Source: Leucaena leucocephala (taxonomy: Eukaryota; Streptophyta; Magnoliopsida; Fabales; Fabaceae). Taken from it: a stretch of 64,000 nt of DNA. The notes under the pieces are model-generated. The model saw nothing but the letters and a program-made list of their open reading frames with translations, was not told where the DNA came from and made no database searches. A program made the translations under genes and the position numbers. Within the stretch, counting starts at the first letter, position 1; each line of letters starts with the position of its first letter. Shown here piece after piece: positions 10,594-22,977 of this stretch. The stretch spans positions 9,615,001 through 9,679,000 of the forward strand of contig CM073536.1 of NCBI GenBank assembly GCA_037074615.1, given 5' to 3'.

Positions 10594-13500
10594 ATGCTGG
10601 CAGTTAAGTATCGTCCGGCTTTCGTCCGCGCCGTCGTTTCAACACTGCTGAACTCTCTCTGCACGACGTCATTTCACTTTCACACGCAGATGCGGTGGAG
10701 CGCTTCACAGTCCACACGTTTGAGTGGCCTCCGTGCGTTGCGGCAGAAACCTCTGCGAACAAAATGGAGAAGGGTAGAAATGCGGTGGTTTCAACTATGC
10801 AGTTTGCTTGCTCAGACGACGTCTAAACCAATGTCTTCACTGCCGAAAGGTGTTCCTTACCTTCCTTTGTTTTTTCCTTTTTTTTTTGTTTTCCTTTATT
10901 ATACTCTATTTGCATCGAAATTTGTTAGTGTTATGTGCCAATGTTTGAAATTCATTTGATATTGATCATCCTTCCTTACTGCTCTGAATCACACGCTAAA
11001 AGCTGAACTTGATGACAATTGTTTGGAAAAGATTGAGCTCCCCGAGATTAAAAGATTTCATCTTTAGCTTCTCCGTGACATGATCACTGAGCAATTCTTC
11101 CTAATTGTGTATCCCTTTGAATATTTAATGCCACTGCTTCCTGCAATAGTTAAATCTATGGTTCTTCTCTATGGAAACCGCACATGGCAACTTCCTTAAA
11201 GGCGAAATTCTTAGTTTTGACAGTCATCCACATATTTAGACCATCCTTAAGCATATACTTAGTATAGTGCATTGAGCAAATTATTTGTCAGTTTAACTCA
11301 TTGGTTATATTTCATTTCAAACTTCTGGGTCTTATGATGTTTTTCATTGAGCAAATTATTTGTCTGAACTCAATGGCTTTCTCTATGATACCCAAAGTCT
11401 TCTACATGGAAACCAATCCCTAAGAGGATTTCAGAGAAAAGATTTCAGCCACGTAAGTAAACACTTTGAAGGCTCATGCTTTCTTGTAAGACTATGCCAG
11501 TAATATGATGGAAGATTATTTTTAAGTGAATGCATCTCAAAGCAAGATGTGGTTAGCCAATTGTAGTGTCATTATGAATAACCACTAAGTTTTGAAGCCT
11601 CATTATTTAAGAATTTCTAGATCTATAAGGTTTCCTGACTTCTGATTTACAGTCTCATACAGTTTCTCAACAATGGCTGAAGTATCACATGGACCTGCCC
11701 GTGGAAATGATTATCTGTCATTCATTAAAGCCTCACTAGACAAACTTGAAGGTATTGACCTAGTTAATTGAGTACGTCATTCACAAATATTTGTTTCTTC
11801 TACCTTTTTGTGATTCTTAGTTCCGTGTAGAATGTTCTTAAGGGTAACTTTTGTTTTAAAATGCACTTTTTACTCATTTTAATTTTTGATCTTGTGCATA
11901 TCCAAACACTTGGAGAATCATGGGGACTTCCACAAGTGATATTTACTTGCACAATTGACATTTTCCCTATTCACTTTAATGAATTAATGTTCTGCGCAAT
12001 TCTTGAATTTTAAGTTTTGAATTTACAGGATAACTTTGTGTAATATTGATATAGATTCTATTTATAACTTAAAATTGTAAGTTTGTAACCCTTTGGTGAA
12101 ATTTCAATTGTCAAATGATTTTTTCCTCTTTACTACTTGATTCCAATTTTGATAAGACGCAAGTTAAAAGTGATTTGAAGGTTACAAGAATCATTATATT
12201 TTCACTTGAATGAGCTAATGTTCTGCTTAGTTCTTAATTTTATTTTTATTAATTTATTGCATGACATTGTGCAAGATTTACATAGATACTATTTTAATCC
12301 AAAATTGTTACTCTTTGGTAAAGATTCCAACAGTTGAATGATTTTTTACCCTTTACTCCTCCCTTTAACCACTTTGTTTGTTTGAACCTGTAGGCCCATA
12401 TCATTGTTGGTTGAATAGGTTTGACAAAAATAAACAACTTTCTGTGGGAGATGGAACGTTCTTGTTTTTTTCTGCAAGAACTTTTGACCACGTAATTTTG
12501 TTTGAAAATATAAAGAAAATTAAGAAAAGGTGAGGAAGGCTATTTATTAATTTCGCTTCTCCTTGTCTTTCAATATTTAGTTTTCTTTTCACTTTATTAT
12601 AAATTACTTTTGATGGCAGGTTCCCTCATCTCTTTACCATGGGATTATTCTTAATTCATTCCTCAGCAGATACAATGCACATAATCCGGTTATTGATGGC
12701 CGAAAACATCAATTTCCCCATATTGTTGTCAAAGAAGACATTTCCTGAGGTAATGTGAAATCCTTGGTCCAATTTTTAAATAATATCAACCCTTGTCCTT
12801 GGTATAATTCTCATTACTATCAACCCTTGTTACATGCAAAGATTAAGTTACTTGCCAAGATCGAGAATGTGATAGGCCTAGGCCCCAAGTGTTAAAGCAG
12901 TCCAAAAGCCTTACTACATGAGAGGCAAGATAAGGATAGAACAAGGGACAAAGCAGCAACTAACTCTGACACTAGTGGAGGTTGTGGGAGAGTAGGAAGA
13001 GAGAGTGTGATGGCAAGGGTTTTGTTAAGAGCCTAAACAGTGAAGAGGAGGTGCGAATAATCATTCGGGAGTAATTTCCTTGGAAGAGACTATAGCCTCT
13101 CAAAAGCTAGAGAATCATCCATCTTTACCTTCTATTATGTTTTTCTTGAAGTGTTGTGCATGATATGTTTGATAATATAATTCGAAAGTTTTTGGCTTTT
13201 ATACACCTACTAAATAGAGTTTCAAGTCAACCATATCATATACCTCATATGGCATTAATTGCTTTATTTATATGATTTTTCCTTATGGACTGTCACATGT
13301 ATGATATTATTGTTCAGAAGAATTTAATTAAAATTATTTTCTTTTATATTCATAGATGGAGAAAGCTGCCTGCTACTTGTTATTTAAAAATTTTGAGAGC
13401 CCAGTAGTTTATCATGAGAAAGATGTGGATCTTGAAATACTTTGCCAAGGTGATCATGCATTTTTCCATGCATAATGTTATGTACGATACGTTAAGACAC

Positions 13501-13734
13501 TGGTATTTTTTTTATGTATATGCGTACGCATGGTCAATGAAGAAATGCAACATTCTTGCATGATTTAATTCCGGATGTGGGTATCTTCAACAGCTATTCA
13601 GAAGTTACATATGCTGCCTGCTGGGAATTCTGAGTCAGTCAATCAACTGAGATTCACTTCTTGGAAGCAAGGTGGAATCACGAAGGAGTATTATATGTGT
13701 TCTTCTCTTCAGAATTTACTTCTATGTTATCCAG
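10594..13734 (+). CDS. NHL gene exons 1-6: presequence and thioredoxin-like region
   Basis: Exon 1 (10594-10849) starts at the first in-frame ATG and encodes an Arg/Ser/Leu-rich stretch almost free of acidic residues for about 65 residues, as in mitochondrial or plastid presequences. Exons 2-6 read FSTMAEVSHGPARGND, LEGPYHCWLNRF, FPHLFTMGLFLIHSSAD, NINFPILLSKKTFPE, CYLLFKNFESPVVYHEKDVD and AIQKLHMLP. FPILLSKKTFPE to FKNF resembles the thioredoxin-like part of this family. All junctions are GT-AG and keep phase; the exon 1 to 2 join gives LPKVSYSFS, which supports the start frame. A competing frame in exon 1 (SLHDVISLSHADAVERF) is open but lacks an early ATG and does not join in phase. Confidence 0.75.
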
Positions 13735-14887
13735 GTATTATAAACATTAATCCCTTGATTCAATTATTCCTGTATTGTTTGACTACAACATATCTTCCAA
13801 GGTATTTGTAAAATGTGATGATCTGGGGGAATCTTCTGTGTTTAACTTTAGAAATTATGCTAATTTCAGATTAGACTTCCTTGTGTAGTAATTCTTATTT
13901 TCTACATGATTGGAAAATTGGGAGCCAGAGGAATAAATAGCCTCTTGCAGCTGTTTTTTTAATTGCTTTTTGGCAAACCTTTTGCAGCTTTTTTAAAATT
14001 AGACGGTATAATGGAACAGCACCAAAACTGAAAAGAAAATAATATCAACCAATACTGGAACACCAAAGGGCTGCATAAGCCCTTTGTGAATCTGTCAAAG
14101 AAACCTCAATTTGAATGAACTTTGACCGACAATAGAGCCAGCTTCTCAAATTTGTAGATGTAGTGCCTGCTTTTGTATCCATTCAAAGCCTTTCAAGCAG
14201 ACATTTTCTAAAGCAACTATTTTTTGCTTCTAACAAAATGCTGCATAGGAATGTCTGCCAACCATAGAAGTAGATAACCAAACAGGCTAGCAGTGACTGG
14301 GATTTCTGTTAAAAAGTTAAATGTGTTACATCACCCTTAAGCACTGAATGCTGAAAAAATGTTCACAAATTAATGATCTCAAAGCCTTATGTTCCTTCTT
14401 TTCCTCAAAACCTTGATAATTGTTCTAGAGCAAGATTTTTGAGGCAGCAAGGAAGAATCATTGTTCTCCGAAATTCCCAAAGACCTTGTTTATTCTTGAG
14501 CTACCACATCATATCACAGATGTAGAAACACTTGGCCTCTAGTCTATGAACTTCAGAACTGTGTCACTTATTGTCATGAGATGAAGAGCTATCTTGCCTG
14601 AAACCCTTACATTATTTGCTTGCACTTTTTGAAGAAGCTTGAAAAACCAGTTTATTCTGATATGAATTAGGTTTGATCAGGATACATCAGTATATAGGAA
14701 GAGGGCAACAACTCTGCTACACATCTGAATTTTTGTCGGCTCAATCAAGGGAAACTAATCAACAATCAACAACAATAGCAACAATAAGAATGAAATAAAA
14801 GTAAAAACTCACATAATTACATATATACAAAACAGAAGATGAAAAAAGATATTTTCTACTAGATAAATGCTAAATAATGGCCCTTAG

Positions 14888-15967
14888 TAGAGTCGGTAGG
14901 GCCAAATCTTCTCAAAAGTGGCGGGATTGAGTTGGCTAAATGGCAACCCTTGCCCACAACCCATGGCAGGGTAGCCTGCACATTTTTTTTAAACTATTAT
15001 TGAAAGTTAATTTCATTTGGAATAGCCCAAAAAATTGGTTAATGCATATAATACATAATCATGTATGCCACGTGTTGGATTTTTTTTTTGGGCCAACCCA
15101 CATGTGTTTGATTAAAATTGTATAAATCACAATTTTAGGCATGATTGAACAATGTTTAAGGCTGTAGGATGACGGCAATGTTCTAGGATCAAATCTTTGT
15201 AAATACTTTATAGAAAATTCTAAATTTTCATGGGGAAATAAAAAAATTAGTAACAACTAGCTAAAAGAAATAGGTTGGTGTAGGAAACAAATTGTATATC
15301 GAACCTGATTTTTTTTTTTTGTGGGGATGGGGGATTGGGGTTGGGTGTGTCAATGGCATATTGACATATGATACAAAAATATACAAATATTTTGTTACAC
15401 AATGAGAGAGATAGAAAGGACAAGTAATTCACCATTGGACAAGTTAAGATGCATCGATATAATACATTCACATGGACATCTATTGAATCATTATAATACA
15501 CAGTAAAAAAAAAATCTTTGCTTTTGCAAGGTGAATTCTTTAAAGCAATGACATGCTAAGAAAGAATGTGATTATACAGAGTTGACATCTTATTTTTATT
15601 TTGTTAGTATTTTTTTTTGTTTTGGATTTTTTTAAAAAAGTGAATATCACATCTTTACTTTCAAAAATCAATTTTGAAATAACATAATTATGGAAGCTTT
15701 AAAAAACATTACTCATATTAAATTTTTAATTATAAATAAAAAAATTGAGTATTACAAAAAGATGATGATTTAGGCTTGCGGAATCATTCAATTCGATGTT
15801 TGGATTATTAATTTAGATGTAAAAAGACATTTTTTTTAAAAAGTTGGGTTGGCCTGTCAACACACCATAGTAGGCTCAGGTTGGCTAAATGCTAACCCGC
15901 ACCTCTTAGCCTACAACCCATGGCAGGCCAACCCACAGCCATGGGTTGGCTCGTATTACCAACACTA
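14888..15967. mobile_element. hAT-type element with perfect 8-bp TSD
   Basis: GCCCTTAG occurs directly at 14880-14887 and 15968-15975. Element ends are TAGAGTCGGTAGGGCC on the left and, reversed, TAGTGTTGGTAATACG on the right, a short imperfect TIR starting TAG. Subterminal blocks contain ACAACCCATGGCAGG at both ends in the same orientation. The interior is AT-rich with no transposase. It lies in NHL intron 6 and is non-autonomous. Confidence 0.7.
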
Positions 15968-16966
15968 GCCCTTAGTAGGTTGAGCGAGTTGCCAGTGCTC
16001 TCTTGTATGTTGGAGTATATCTATTCACCTATGCCAACATCAATCTTCCCCTTTTTAAAGTGTCTATTAATGTCCACTTGCTTGGTCCTATTAGGATGAA
16101 TAGGATTCTTGGCAAATTTTTATTGTGACAATATTGTCATATGACATCTTCATGGTTTGAAGTTGAACTTTTAACTTTTTTAATTACCAAAATATTAGGA
16201 TGGAATGTCATCACCTGTCATTATTGTATCTTCAACATAGACTATGAGGATGGAAGTCTTTCCATTCATATGCTTTAAAAAGTATTGCTAGTTTGGCATT
16301 GAGTGGATATTAATCGGTTTGCTACTTTTGCAAATCTCCATGCTCTGGGTGCTTGTTTTAGTCTATACAAAGATTTGTAGGGTCTATACGCCTTGTTGGG
16401 CTTGCCACATTCTTGAAGAGCTTGTGGGATCTTCATATATACCTCTTCCTCCAAGTCACCATTGGGAAATATATTTTTGATGTCCAATTCCAAAGTGGGT
16501 AACATTTTAGCAAGTTAGAGAACCTTTATTGTATTGAGCTTTGCTAATGGGGGCAAATGTCTCCAAATAGTCAATTCCTTGGGTTTATGAATCCTTTTGC
16601 CACCAATTAGGCTTTTTATTTGCTTATATTTCCATTTGAATTTTACTTAATAGTAAACACTTATTGATGCCCAGTTGTGATCTTCCCTCTAGGTCGTTCT
16701 GTACTTCTGCTATCTCCCATGTTTGATTATTCTCCAGGGCGCTTAATTCCTCATTAAGAGACTCCTTCCATCTAGGATATCAAATAGCCTCTTGGAAGCT
16801 TGGTAACTTCTCATTAGAGATACTTACTTCAAAAGCTGGCAAACTGGGCAAGTTTTCACAAGAAAACTTGCTTATAGGATGTAATGCGTGATATCTTGTC
16901 CCCTTTCTTGGTGAAATAGAGCAACCGAATTCCTCTAAAGTTGAGTAGGAGTAGAATCTTGACTTT

Positions 16967-17975
16967 TGTGTAGTTTTGGAGTTTGAATAATCTGATATCT
17001 TATTCATAGAGAGCAATGTAATTATATAGAGCAATCTCCTACAATCACTAAAAATCTTCTCTGCTAATCCTACCTAAGATATTCTCCCCATATCCCTCTT
17101 AATATCATAATCATTTACAATAATTATCAATTTATATAATTACCATACCCCCCCTCAAGTTAGATCGTAAATATTGATAATGTCCAACTTGCCTACAAAG
17201 CGTTCAAATATATCTTTTGGTAGTCCTTTAGTAAGGACGTCAGCCAATTGTAACTTGGGAGGAACATATGACAGGCTGATGATCCCATCTTCAACTTTTT
17301 CTCTAATAAAGTGTTGGTCCACTTCAACATGCTTAGTCCTACTATGTTGGACAGGATTTAGAGCCATACTCAAGGCTGCCTTGTTATCACAGTAGAGTTT
17401 TAGAGGAGAATCAAACTGAAAGTGTGCTTTTTCTGCATCTCTGTTCAACCACAGTCCTTGCATAATGCCTTGAGCTAGGGCCCTCAGTTCGGATTTTGCA
17501 CTACTCTTGGCTACAACTCTCTGTTTTTGACTTTGCCAGGTCACCAAATTGCCTCATACAAAGGTGCAATAACCTGATGTAGACCTACTATCATCCTGAT
17601 CTCCTGTCTAATCTGCATTTGCATTTGGCTGGCGAGACTCGTCGGACTATGGTGGCTGGACTGTCGCTCAAGGGAACAGAGCTCGCTCGAACAAAACTGA
17701 TGCTGTCGCTCGCGTTGCTCAGTTTGGCCATCGCATGTCGCTGGCAGGACTCGTCGAACTATGGTGGTGGTACCGGCTCTAATACCATGTGGAGTTTTGG
17801 AGTCTGAATAATCTGATATCTTATTCATGGAGAGCAATGTAATTATATAGAGTACAGTGTGATCTCCTACAATCACGGAAAATCTTCTCTGTTAATCTTT
17901 CCTAAGATATTCTCCCTATATCCCTCTTAATATCATAATCATTTACAATAATTATCAATTTACATAATTACCACA
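16967..17975 (-). mobile_element. Copia deletion derivative with two LTRs and ACTTT target duplication
   Basis: LTRs lie at 16967-17147 (TGTGTAGTTTTGGAG to ACCATA) and 17788-17975 (TGTGGAGTTTTGGAG to ACCACA). ACTTT flanks both sides (16962-16966, 17976-17980). In minus orientation the order is 5' LTR, a primer site (TGGTATTAGAGCC, about 17775-17787), a short GC-rich leader, the end of RNase H, a polypurine tract (17148-17158) and the 3' LTR. Gag, protease, integrase and RT are deleted; only about 640 bp of interior remain. It is inserted in the older copia fragment 16031-18720. Confidence 0.85.
17155..17600 (-). pseudogene. Copia RNase H C-terminal fragment
   Basis: The minus frame from 17547 to 17155 encodes TWQSQKQRVVAKSSAKSE, LYCDNKAALSMALNP, HSRTKHVEVDQHFIREKVED and VLTKGLPK, ending NIYDLT just before the polypurine tract. 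Further upstream RSTSGYCTFV can be read. These are the conserved C-terminal RNase H motifs of copia pol. The protein is cut off at its N side by the internal deletion at about 17620, so it cannot be functional. Confidence 0.8.
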
Positions 17976-19282
17976 ACTTTTCCCAGAAATGATGAAGTTG
18001 TCTCTTTAAGCTTCCTGCTGTTGAGTGTTCCCTCATGTTCGTCTTGAGTAGGGATATATTTAGTTTCAGGGTGCTGGGTCTTATATTTAAAAGGGTCTCT
18101 CTTTCAGCTTCTTACTGTCCTTGTCCTTAGGTTAATTTGCCACCCTTGTTTCAGTATGGTCTTCAATTTGTCTTCGGCAGGTATGGATAGATTTAGTTTC
18201 AGGGCTTCTGGGGTCATATGTTTGCATCAGTCAGGCTGTTCTGGGCATTTTCAGTGCTGATTAGGGAATTTAGCAACTGGGGTGATGGAATTTTGGGTTC
18301 TGGTATTAGTAGGTTGGGGAGATAAGTGGTTCATGTCCAGGCTGAAAATGGATAAAGGATGTTGTTTGGGCCCAAAAGGTCCCATTCCATATCCCTCTCC
18401 ATCTGAATAGGAGTTTTGGGATTATATGGTTGGTCCTCTACAAATGTTGCATCATAGGAACAACGCATTTCTCCCTAGTGTGTGAATAGCAACAATACCT
18501 TTGAGTAGGGGTTTACACTAGAAGATACATTTGAAGGCCCAATGATCAAGTTTTCTTCCATTGTTGTGAATATAAGCAACACAACCAAACACCTTTTGTG
18601 GCATGGATGTGACGAGAGATCTAGATCTTGGTTAGTTTTTGTAAGGTATTTGTATCTAAAAGGTGAAGGTTTTCAAAGGCACGGAATGATATAGGAGAAT
18701 GATGGATATTTGAACCCTGTTATTATGGGGTCTTGCATTTATTGTTGAGGTGACTGGTTTTACTGATCCATCAGCTGGTATTGTGAATTTATCAAGACTT
18801 CAAATTTCATTTCCCAGTGGAGCTGAAATTGCATTTGCCCTTTTCTTTTTCTCCTTCCCCTTTCCCTTGCTAAAATTGTCAGAAAAAAAATTAAGATTAA
18901 ATTTTCTTTTACCTTTATATTCTGGTTTTAAAGTGCAATGGCTATGTCAGAGAAGTATGAGATCTTGAGTACTGAATGGACAGCACTAGGAAGACTTCAG
19001 AAAATAGGTAACCAATAATTTATGCGGATCACGAGTCTATATAGAGTCTATCTAATGCTATATAGTACTATCTACTTGATAGTTCATCCTTCCTTCATCA
19101 GATGAGGAATTTATTTTCATAATCTTGAAAACTTATGTGAGCCATTTAGAATTCAGATTGTTTGATTGATGATACTTCTTAGATCACAATGCCTGTAACA
19201 AATTTTCATGCTACGTTTTGTTTTGTAACTAAAAGTAATTTAACTAATTTCATATTTTAATACCTTCTTTCCTATGTTACAG

Positions 19283-20694
19283 GATGCATCTCTGCAGATG
19301 AAAGTGGAAACCGCCTCTTCCTTTCTGATTGCAATCATCATAGGATTATTATATCTGATGGCAACGGAGTGATTTTATACTGCGTATGTATACAAATTAT
19401 TGAAATAGGTTTAGTACAAGATGCATTTTGATTTCAGGTTTTTTGCTAGCCCATATTTCTACGTTGTCTAGATAATGTAAAATAGACATGGCTTTTGGCT
19501 ACATAGGTCCATATTCTTATGCACCTCCTTGACAACATGCAGAAGCCGACTCACTGCTTGCTATTTATTCATGTTTGTACTATTAAGAAAATAGTTTCCA
19601 TTTTTGGGAGCTATTAAGAATGAATAGAAGTCTTAATAGGCTACTTGTTATGTACCTAACTACCCGTGTATAATTGTATTTGTGATTATGGTACTAGTTG
19701 TTGATGTTCTTAAATCAATGGTTGAGTTCTTGAGTTGGTTATTGCTCTTTTTTCATTTCAGATGGGATTTATTGATAATTATCTGCAGTCTTCATAAGTT
19801 TGTTGCCACAACATATGCCATGAATGTGTTCATGGAGGGATTTTCGTGTAGTTCCTCTGCTTTTTGTCTAGCAAGAATGTCATTACATGTGTCATATATC
19901 CGTAGACCGTTAAGTACATATTAGCCCCTAGATATATTGGGTAAATATATTCTGTTACTCACTTTGTTATTATGTGCAATTCTCATGCCTAGAGGTACTA
20001 TTCCATTAATTCCTAAACTTTATTCCATAAAGACCTTTTTGTCCATATATAAGAGAAATCATTCTGAGACCTACTTTAAATTTTGCAAATTCAGCTTCTT
20101 ACCTGATATCAGGAACAAGTGTCATTTAATCCTTTGTTTTTTGAAAGTAAATTTATTATAGTGTTTGTTTCTTATAGATTTTAAATTATTAAGAATCAAT
20201 AATACTTGTCCGGTCCTTAATGTAGGAGCTAATTGAGGACTTGGATTTGGCCCTAAATATAAAACTTTAATCCTCTTTGTTTCTTATATTTATCATTTTT
20301 CTCTAAACTAATTTACCTAACTTATAAACTTATATATAATTTAATGCTAGACATGGGTGTTTTAGGGAGATCTTGTTTCATTTTTTATAACTAACTCATT
20401 TATCTTATTTCTTTAATTTACCTAAATTTGTTAAATAGCTCTTATATTAAGGATTAGAGGGAGTATTATTCTTTGGCCTTCCCTTGACATTAAGAATTCT
20501 AGATGAATTGTTTTCTAACAGTTCCTATTCTATATAAGTAAATGAGCAACACTTAGTTACAATTTTACTGTCTGTTTCAGATTGGCTCTTCCCCAGGATT
20601 TGAGGATGGAGATTTTGAATTTGCTAAATTAAGGCGACCTGCAGGCTCTTATTACCATGCTGCTGAGGACTGCTTATATTTTGTAGATTCTGAG
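19283..20694 (+). CDS. NHL gene exons 7-8: NHL repeats
   Basis: Exon 7 (19283-19383) encodes ISADESGNRLFLSDCNHHRI and ISDGNGVILYC, a classic NHL repeat: DxxGNxxLxDxxNHRI, then xxDGxG. Exon 8 (20581-20694) gives IGSSPGFEDGDFEFAKLRRP and YHAAEDCLYFVDSE, the start of the next blade. NHL repeats build a beta-propeller used for protein or RNA contacts. Both exons have GT-AG borders and intact frames. The intron between them (19384-20580) carries a Stowaway MITE. Confidence 0.85.
20205..20463. mobile_element. Stowaway-type MITE in NHL intron 7
   Basis: The 259-bp element is flanked by TA on both sides (20203-20204, 20464-20465). The right end reversed reads CTCCCTCTAATCCTTAATAT followed by AAGAGCTATTTAA; the left end is CTTGTCCGGTCCTTAATGTA followed by GGAGCTAATTGA. 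The CTCCCTC start and TA duplication fit Stowaway (Tc1/mariner) MITEs. Confidence 0.75.
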
Positions 20695-21019
20695 GTATGA
20701 ATTTTGCTGTTGAGTCTTGCTAATGAATATTATTATATTTTAATCCAGGTTTATCATATTTGATGGTATATTATAAACATCATTCTGTTGTAATTTTTAA
20801 CATTAGTATTTCTTTCTGATTCTAACTTTCCATTAAGGCTGCTATCTGATGAAGGGCTGATTCTGATGGTTTTGCACAAGACAATATTGCATTTTCTGCT
20901 CGGAGAATAAACTTACCCTTTGGTTATAAGACTGGTATCTTCAATCTTCTTTCCAACTGAAGGATGTTGGGTTGATTTAGGCCCAAAAGTTCATAAGATT
21001 ATTATCTTGTGGTTGTTAG

Positions 21020-21251
21020 TGTGGACGTACAGTGTCCTGAATAGTTCAATGCTTTTATTCATAGGGTAAAACTGATTAAATAGATTACAAGGGAATCAAT
21101 CATTAAGATTGAGATTGGGATTGTGATGTGCTGAGATCTTCTCCTTCAATCCTACCTGATTTAATGTTACTAATATCTCTCACTATATCCCCTAATATCC
21201 CGTATATAATTAATATTTACAGCCATATATTCTATTTACATAATTACCACA
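21020..21251 (-). repeat. 3' LTR of host copia element
   Basis: 232 bp, TGTGGACGTACAGTG to TTACCACA; the partner is 35086-35321. It is followed by a CTCCCCTTC stretch (polypurine tract on the minus strand). The left flank is GTTAG. Confidence 0.85.
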
Positions 21252-21843
21252 CTCCCCTTCAAGTTGGATCATAAATATTGATCATGTCCAACTTGCCTAC
21301 AAAGCGTTCAAATACATCTTTTGGTAATCCTTTGGTAAGGATATCAGCTAACTATAACTTGGTGGGGACATAAGACAGACTGATGGTCTTATCTTCAACT
21401 TTTTCTCTAATAAAGTGTCAGTCCACTTCAACATGCTTGGTCCTGCTATGTTGGACAAGATTTAGAGCCATACTCAAAGCTGCTTTGCTATCATAGTAGA
21501 GTTTTAGGGGAGAATCAAACTGAAAGTGTGCTTCCTCTGCCACTCTTTTCAGCCACAGTCCTTCCATAATGCCTTGAGCTAGGGCCCTTAGTTCGGATTC
21601 TGAACTCCTCTTGGCCACAACTCTATGTTTCTGACTTTGACAGGTCACCAAATTGCCCCATACAAAGGTGCAATAACTTGATGTAGACTGCATCCAAATG
21701 CTTCTTCTTGGGATCATGCATATGTTGACTGGCTACACTTATTGCAAAGGCAATATCTGGCATAGTATGCGAAAGATATATGAGCTTACCAACTACCTGT
21801 TAATATTGGCCCTTATCGGTTGTACCTTATTTCCTGTTGTTTC
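21252..21843 (-). pseudogene. Copia RNase H remnant of the host element
   Basis: Minus frames read ALAQGIMEGLWLKRVAEEAH, LYYDSKAALSMALNLVQHSR, TSSYCTFVWGNLVTCQ and, near 21810, copia RT C-terminal sequence. Reading frames are broken. It ends abruptly where the plus-strand copia LTR begins at 21844. Confidence 0.75.
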
Positions 21844-22038
21844 TGTGAGAATATTCTGATATCATCAGATCAAATCAAATCAGAATATAATCAGATCAAA
21901 TCAAATCAGATTTGATTATTATATTCAGATTTGATTTGATTTGATTCCATTAGGGATTTGATTTGATTCTCAAGTATTGTGTATATATTTGACTCATATA
22001 CCAAAGGAATGATTCATTCGGACTAGTTAAATTCAACA
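21844..22038 (+). repeat. 5' LTR of copia element 1
   Basis: 195 bp, TG to CA. It is rich in AATCAAATC / GATTTGATT runs that form an imperfect palindrome over about 21856-21960. It differs from the LTRs of the minus-strand sister by only about three positions by eye, including one extra T in GGGATTTGATTTG. A partner 3' LTR is absent. Confidence 0.85.
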
Positions 22039-22977
22039 TGGTATCAAAGCCCATAGTCCGGCAGACTCCAGGAAGCGACGTGTGACAAGACGGTGTCCTC
22101 TGTTCTCTGTCCAGTTGGCGAACCAGCGACGTAAGTATCATCTGTTTCTGCGTTCAAGAAGGTCCTCCGTTCCTTTCATCTGAAGGTGTCCAGCTGGGAA
22201 GTCAATAGTGTCTCTGGTCCAGCGATCGACAGCCACACCCAGCAACTTCTGACGAAGTTTTTTTTTTGTGCCTGCGAGTCCCCGTTGTTCCGCCTATCGA
22301 CCAACGTTCCAGTTCCTGTCAGTGCCCAGTCGTGAAACATCTATTCTTGCGAGGGTAACAGTCCTGTAAGTCTCGTAAGTTGCAAGTGACACAGTCCCGT
22401 AAGTCTGGTGTTCCGTTCTGCTCCATTCTGTTCAGCCAATAGTGTACAGTAACGTTGCTACAGTAACTAGCGTTGCTATAGTACTAGCGCTGCTACAGTA
22501 GGCGTAGTGTTGTGCCCATCTGTGAGTTGGCGTCCTACCCCTGCGTGAAAGTCTCTATCAAGAACAGCGGTTTGGTGATCCAAGACGATATTGCAGCGGT
22601 GGCATCAACGCAAGCAGATCGAACTGCAGATTCAGGGTCATGGAGTCGACGTAGTGGAGATCATTTTCTATTCTGCAGATTCAACGTCTTCTATTCTGTT
22701 CTACGGAGTCAACGTAGTGGAGATCATTCTTTCTGCAGATTCAACGTCTTCTGTTTTTTTTTTCTTTGTTCTGTTTCAGTGGCGAAGGAAAACTCTGTTC
22801 TGTTCAACGTCTTCTCTGGTCCGTGAAGCACCCAGCCAATAACATAAAATAATTTGCTACAGTACGGTGCTACAGTGTGTTTCTACAGTACATTGCTACA
22901 GTGTTTCACAGCACTATCTCCAGGTCATCGTCCCCTTGCTACAACTAAGTTGCGGCTACTGTTGTAAATCTTCTGCC

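Larger units (their letters stand above)
16031..18720 (-). mobile_element. Degenerate Ty1/copia pol fragment split by element 16967-17975
   Basis: Minus-strand translation gives pieces of copia pol in order. These are RNase H (NRTKQVDINRHFKKG, about 16040-16100), RT (IVYVEDTIMTGDD near 16225-16265; LDIKNIFPNGDLEEEVYM and SLYRLKQAPRAW at 16340-16490), the RT N-terminal motif ETFAPISK, the TWEI hinge (about 16700) and, beyond the inserted element, the integrase C-terminal and hinge region (FGCVAYIHN, near 18560). The RT catalytic box reads YVED instead of YVDD. Stops and frameshifts are frequent and no LTRs of its own are visible, so this is an old dead fragment. Confidence 0.7.
13735..19282 (+). 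other. NHL intron 6, transposon-expanded (5.5 kb)
   Basis: Donor CCAG|GTATTA and acceptor TTACAG|GATGC join in phase to give CYPGCISADESGN. The intron contains a hAT element (14888-15967) and a copia remnant (16031-18720) with a second copia derivative inside it. The segment 13735-14887 has no recognised feature. A possible small frame at 18941-19019 starting AMAMSEKYEIL is in no recognised family and is not needed for the reading frame. Confidence 0.6.

Noticed and set aside
10640..10820. Alternative frame in NHL exon 1 (SLHDVISLSHADAVERF)
   Set aside because: It looks protein-like but has no early ATG, ends in a stop before the donor and does not join exon 2 in phase; the frame from ATG 10594 does.
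18941..19019. Possible extra NHL exon (AMAMSEKYEILSTEWTALG)
   Set aside because: Direct joining of 13734 to 19283 keeps the NHL repeat in phase; this segment has a stop soon after and no family match.
22512..22842. Two overlapping open frames in the leader of copia element 1
   Set aside because: They lie before the gag ATG in repeat-rich leader and match no copia domain; the same frames in element 2 are also leader.
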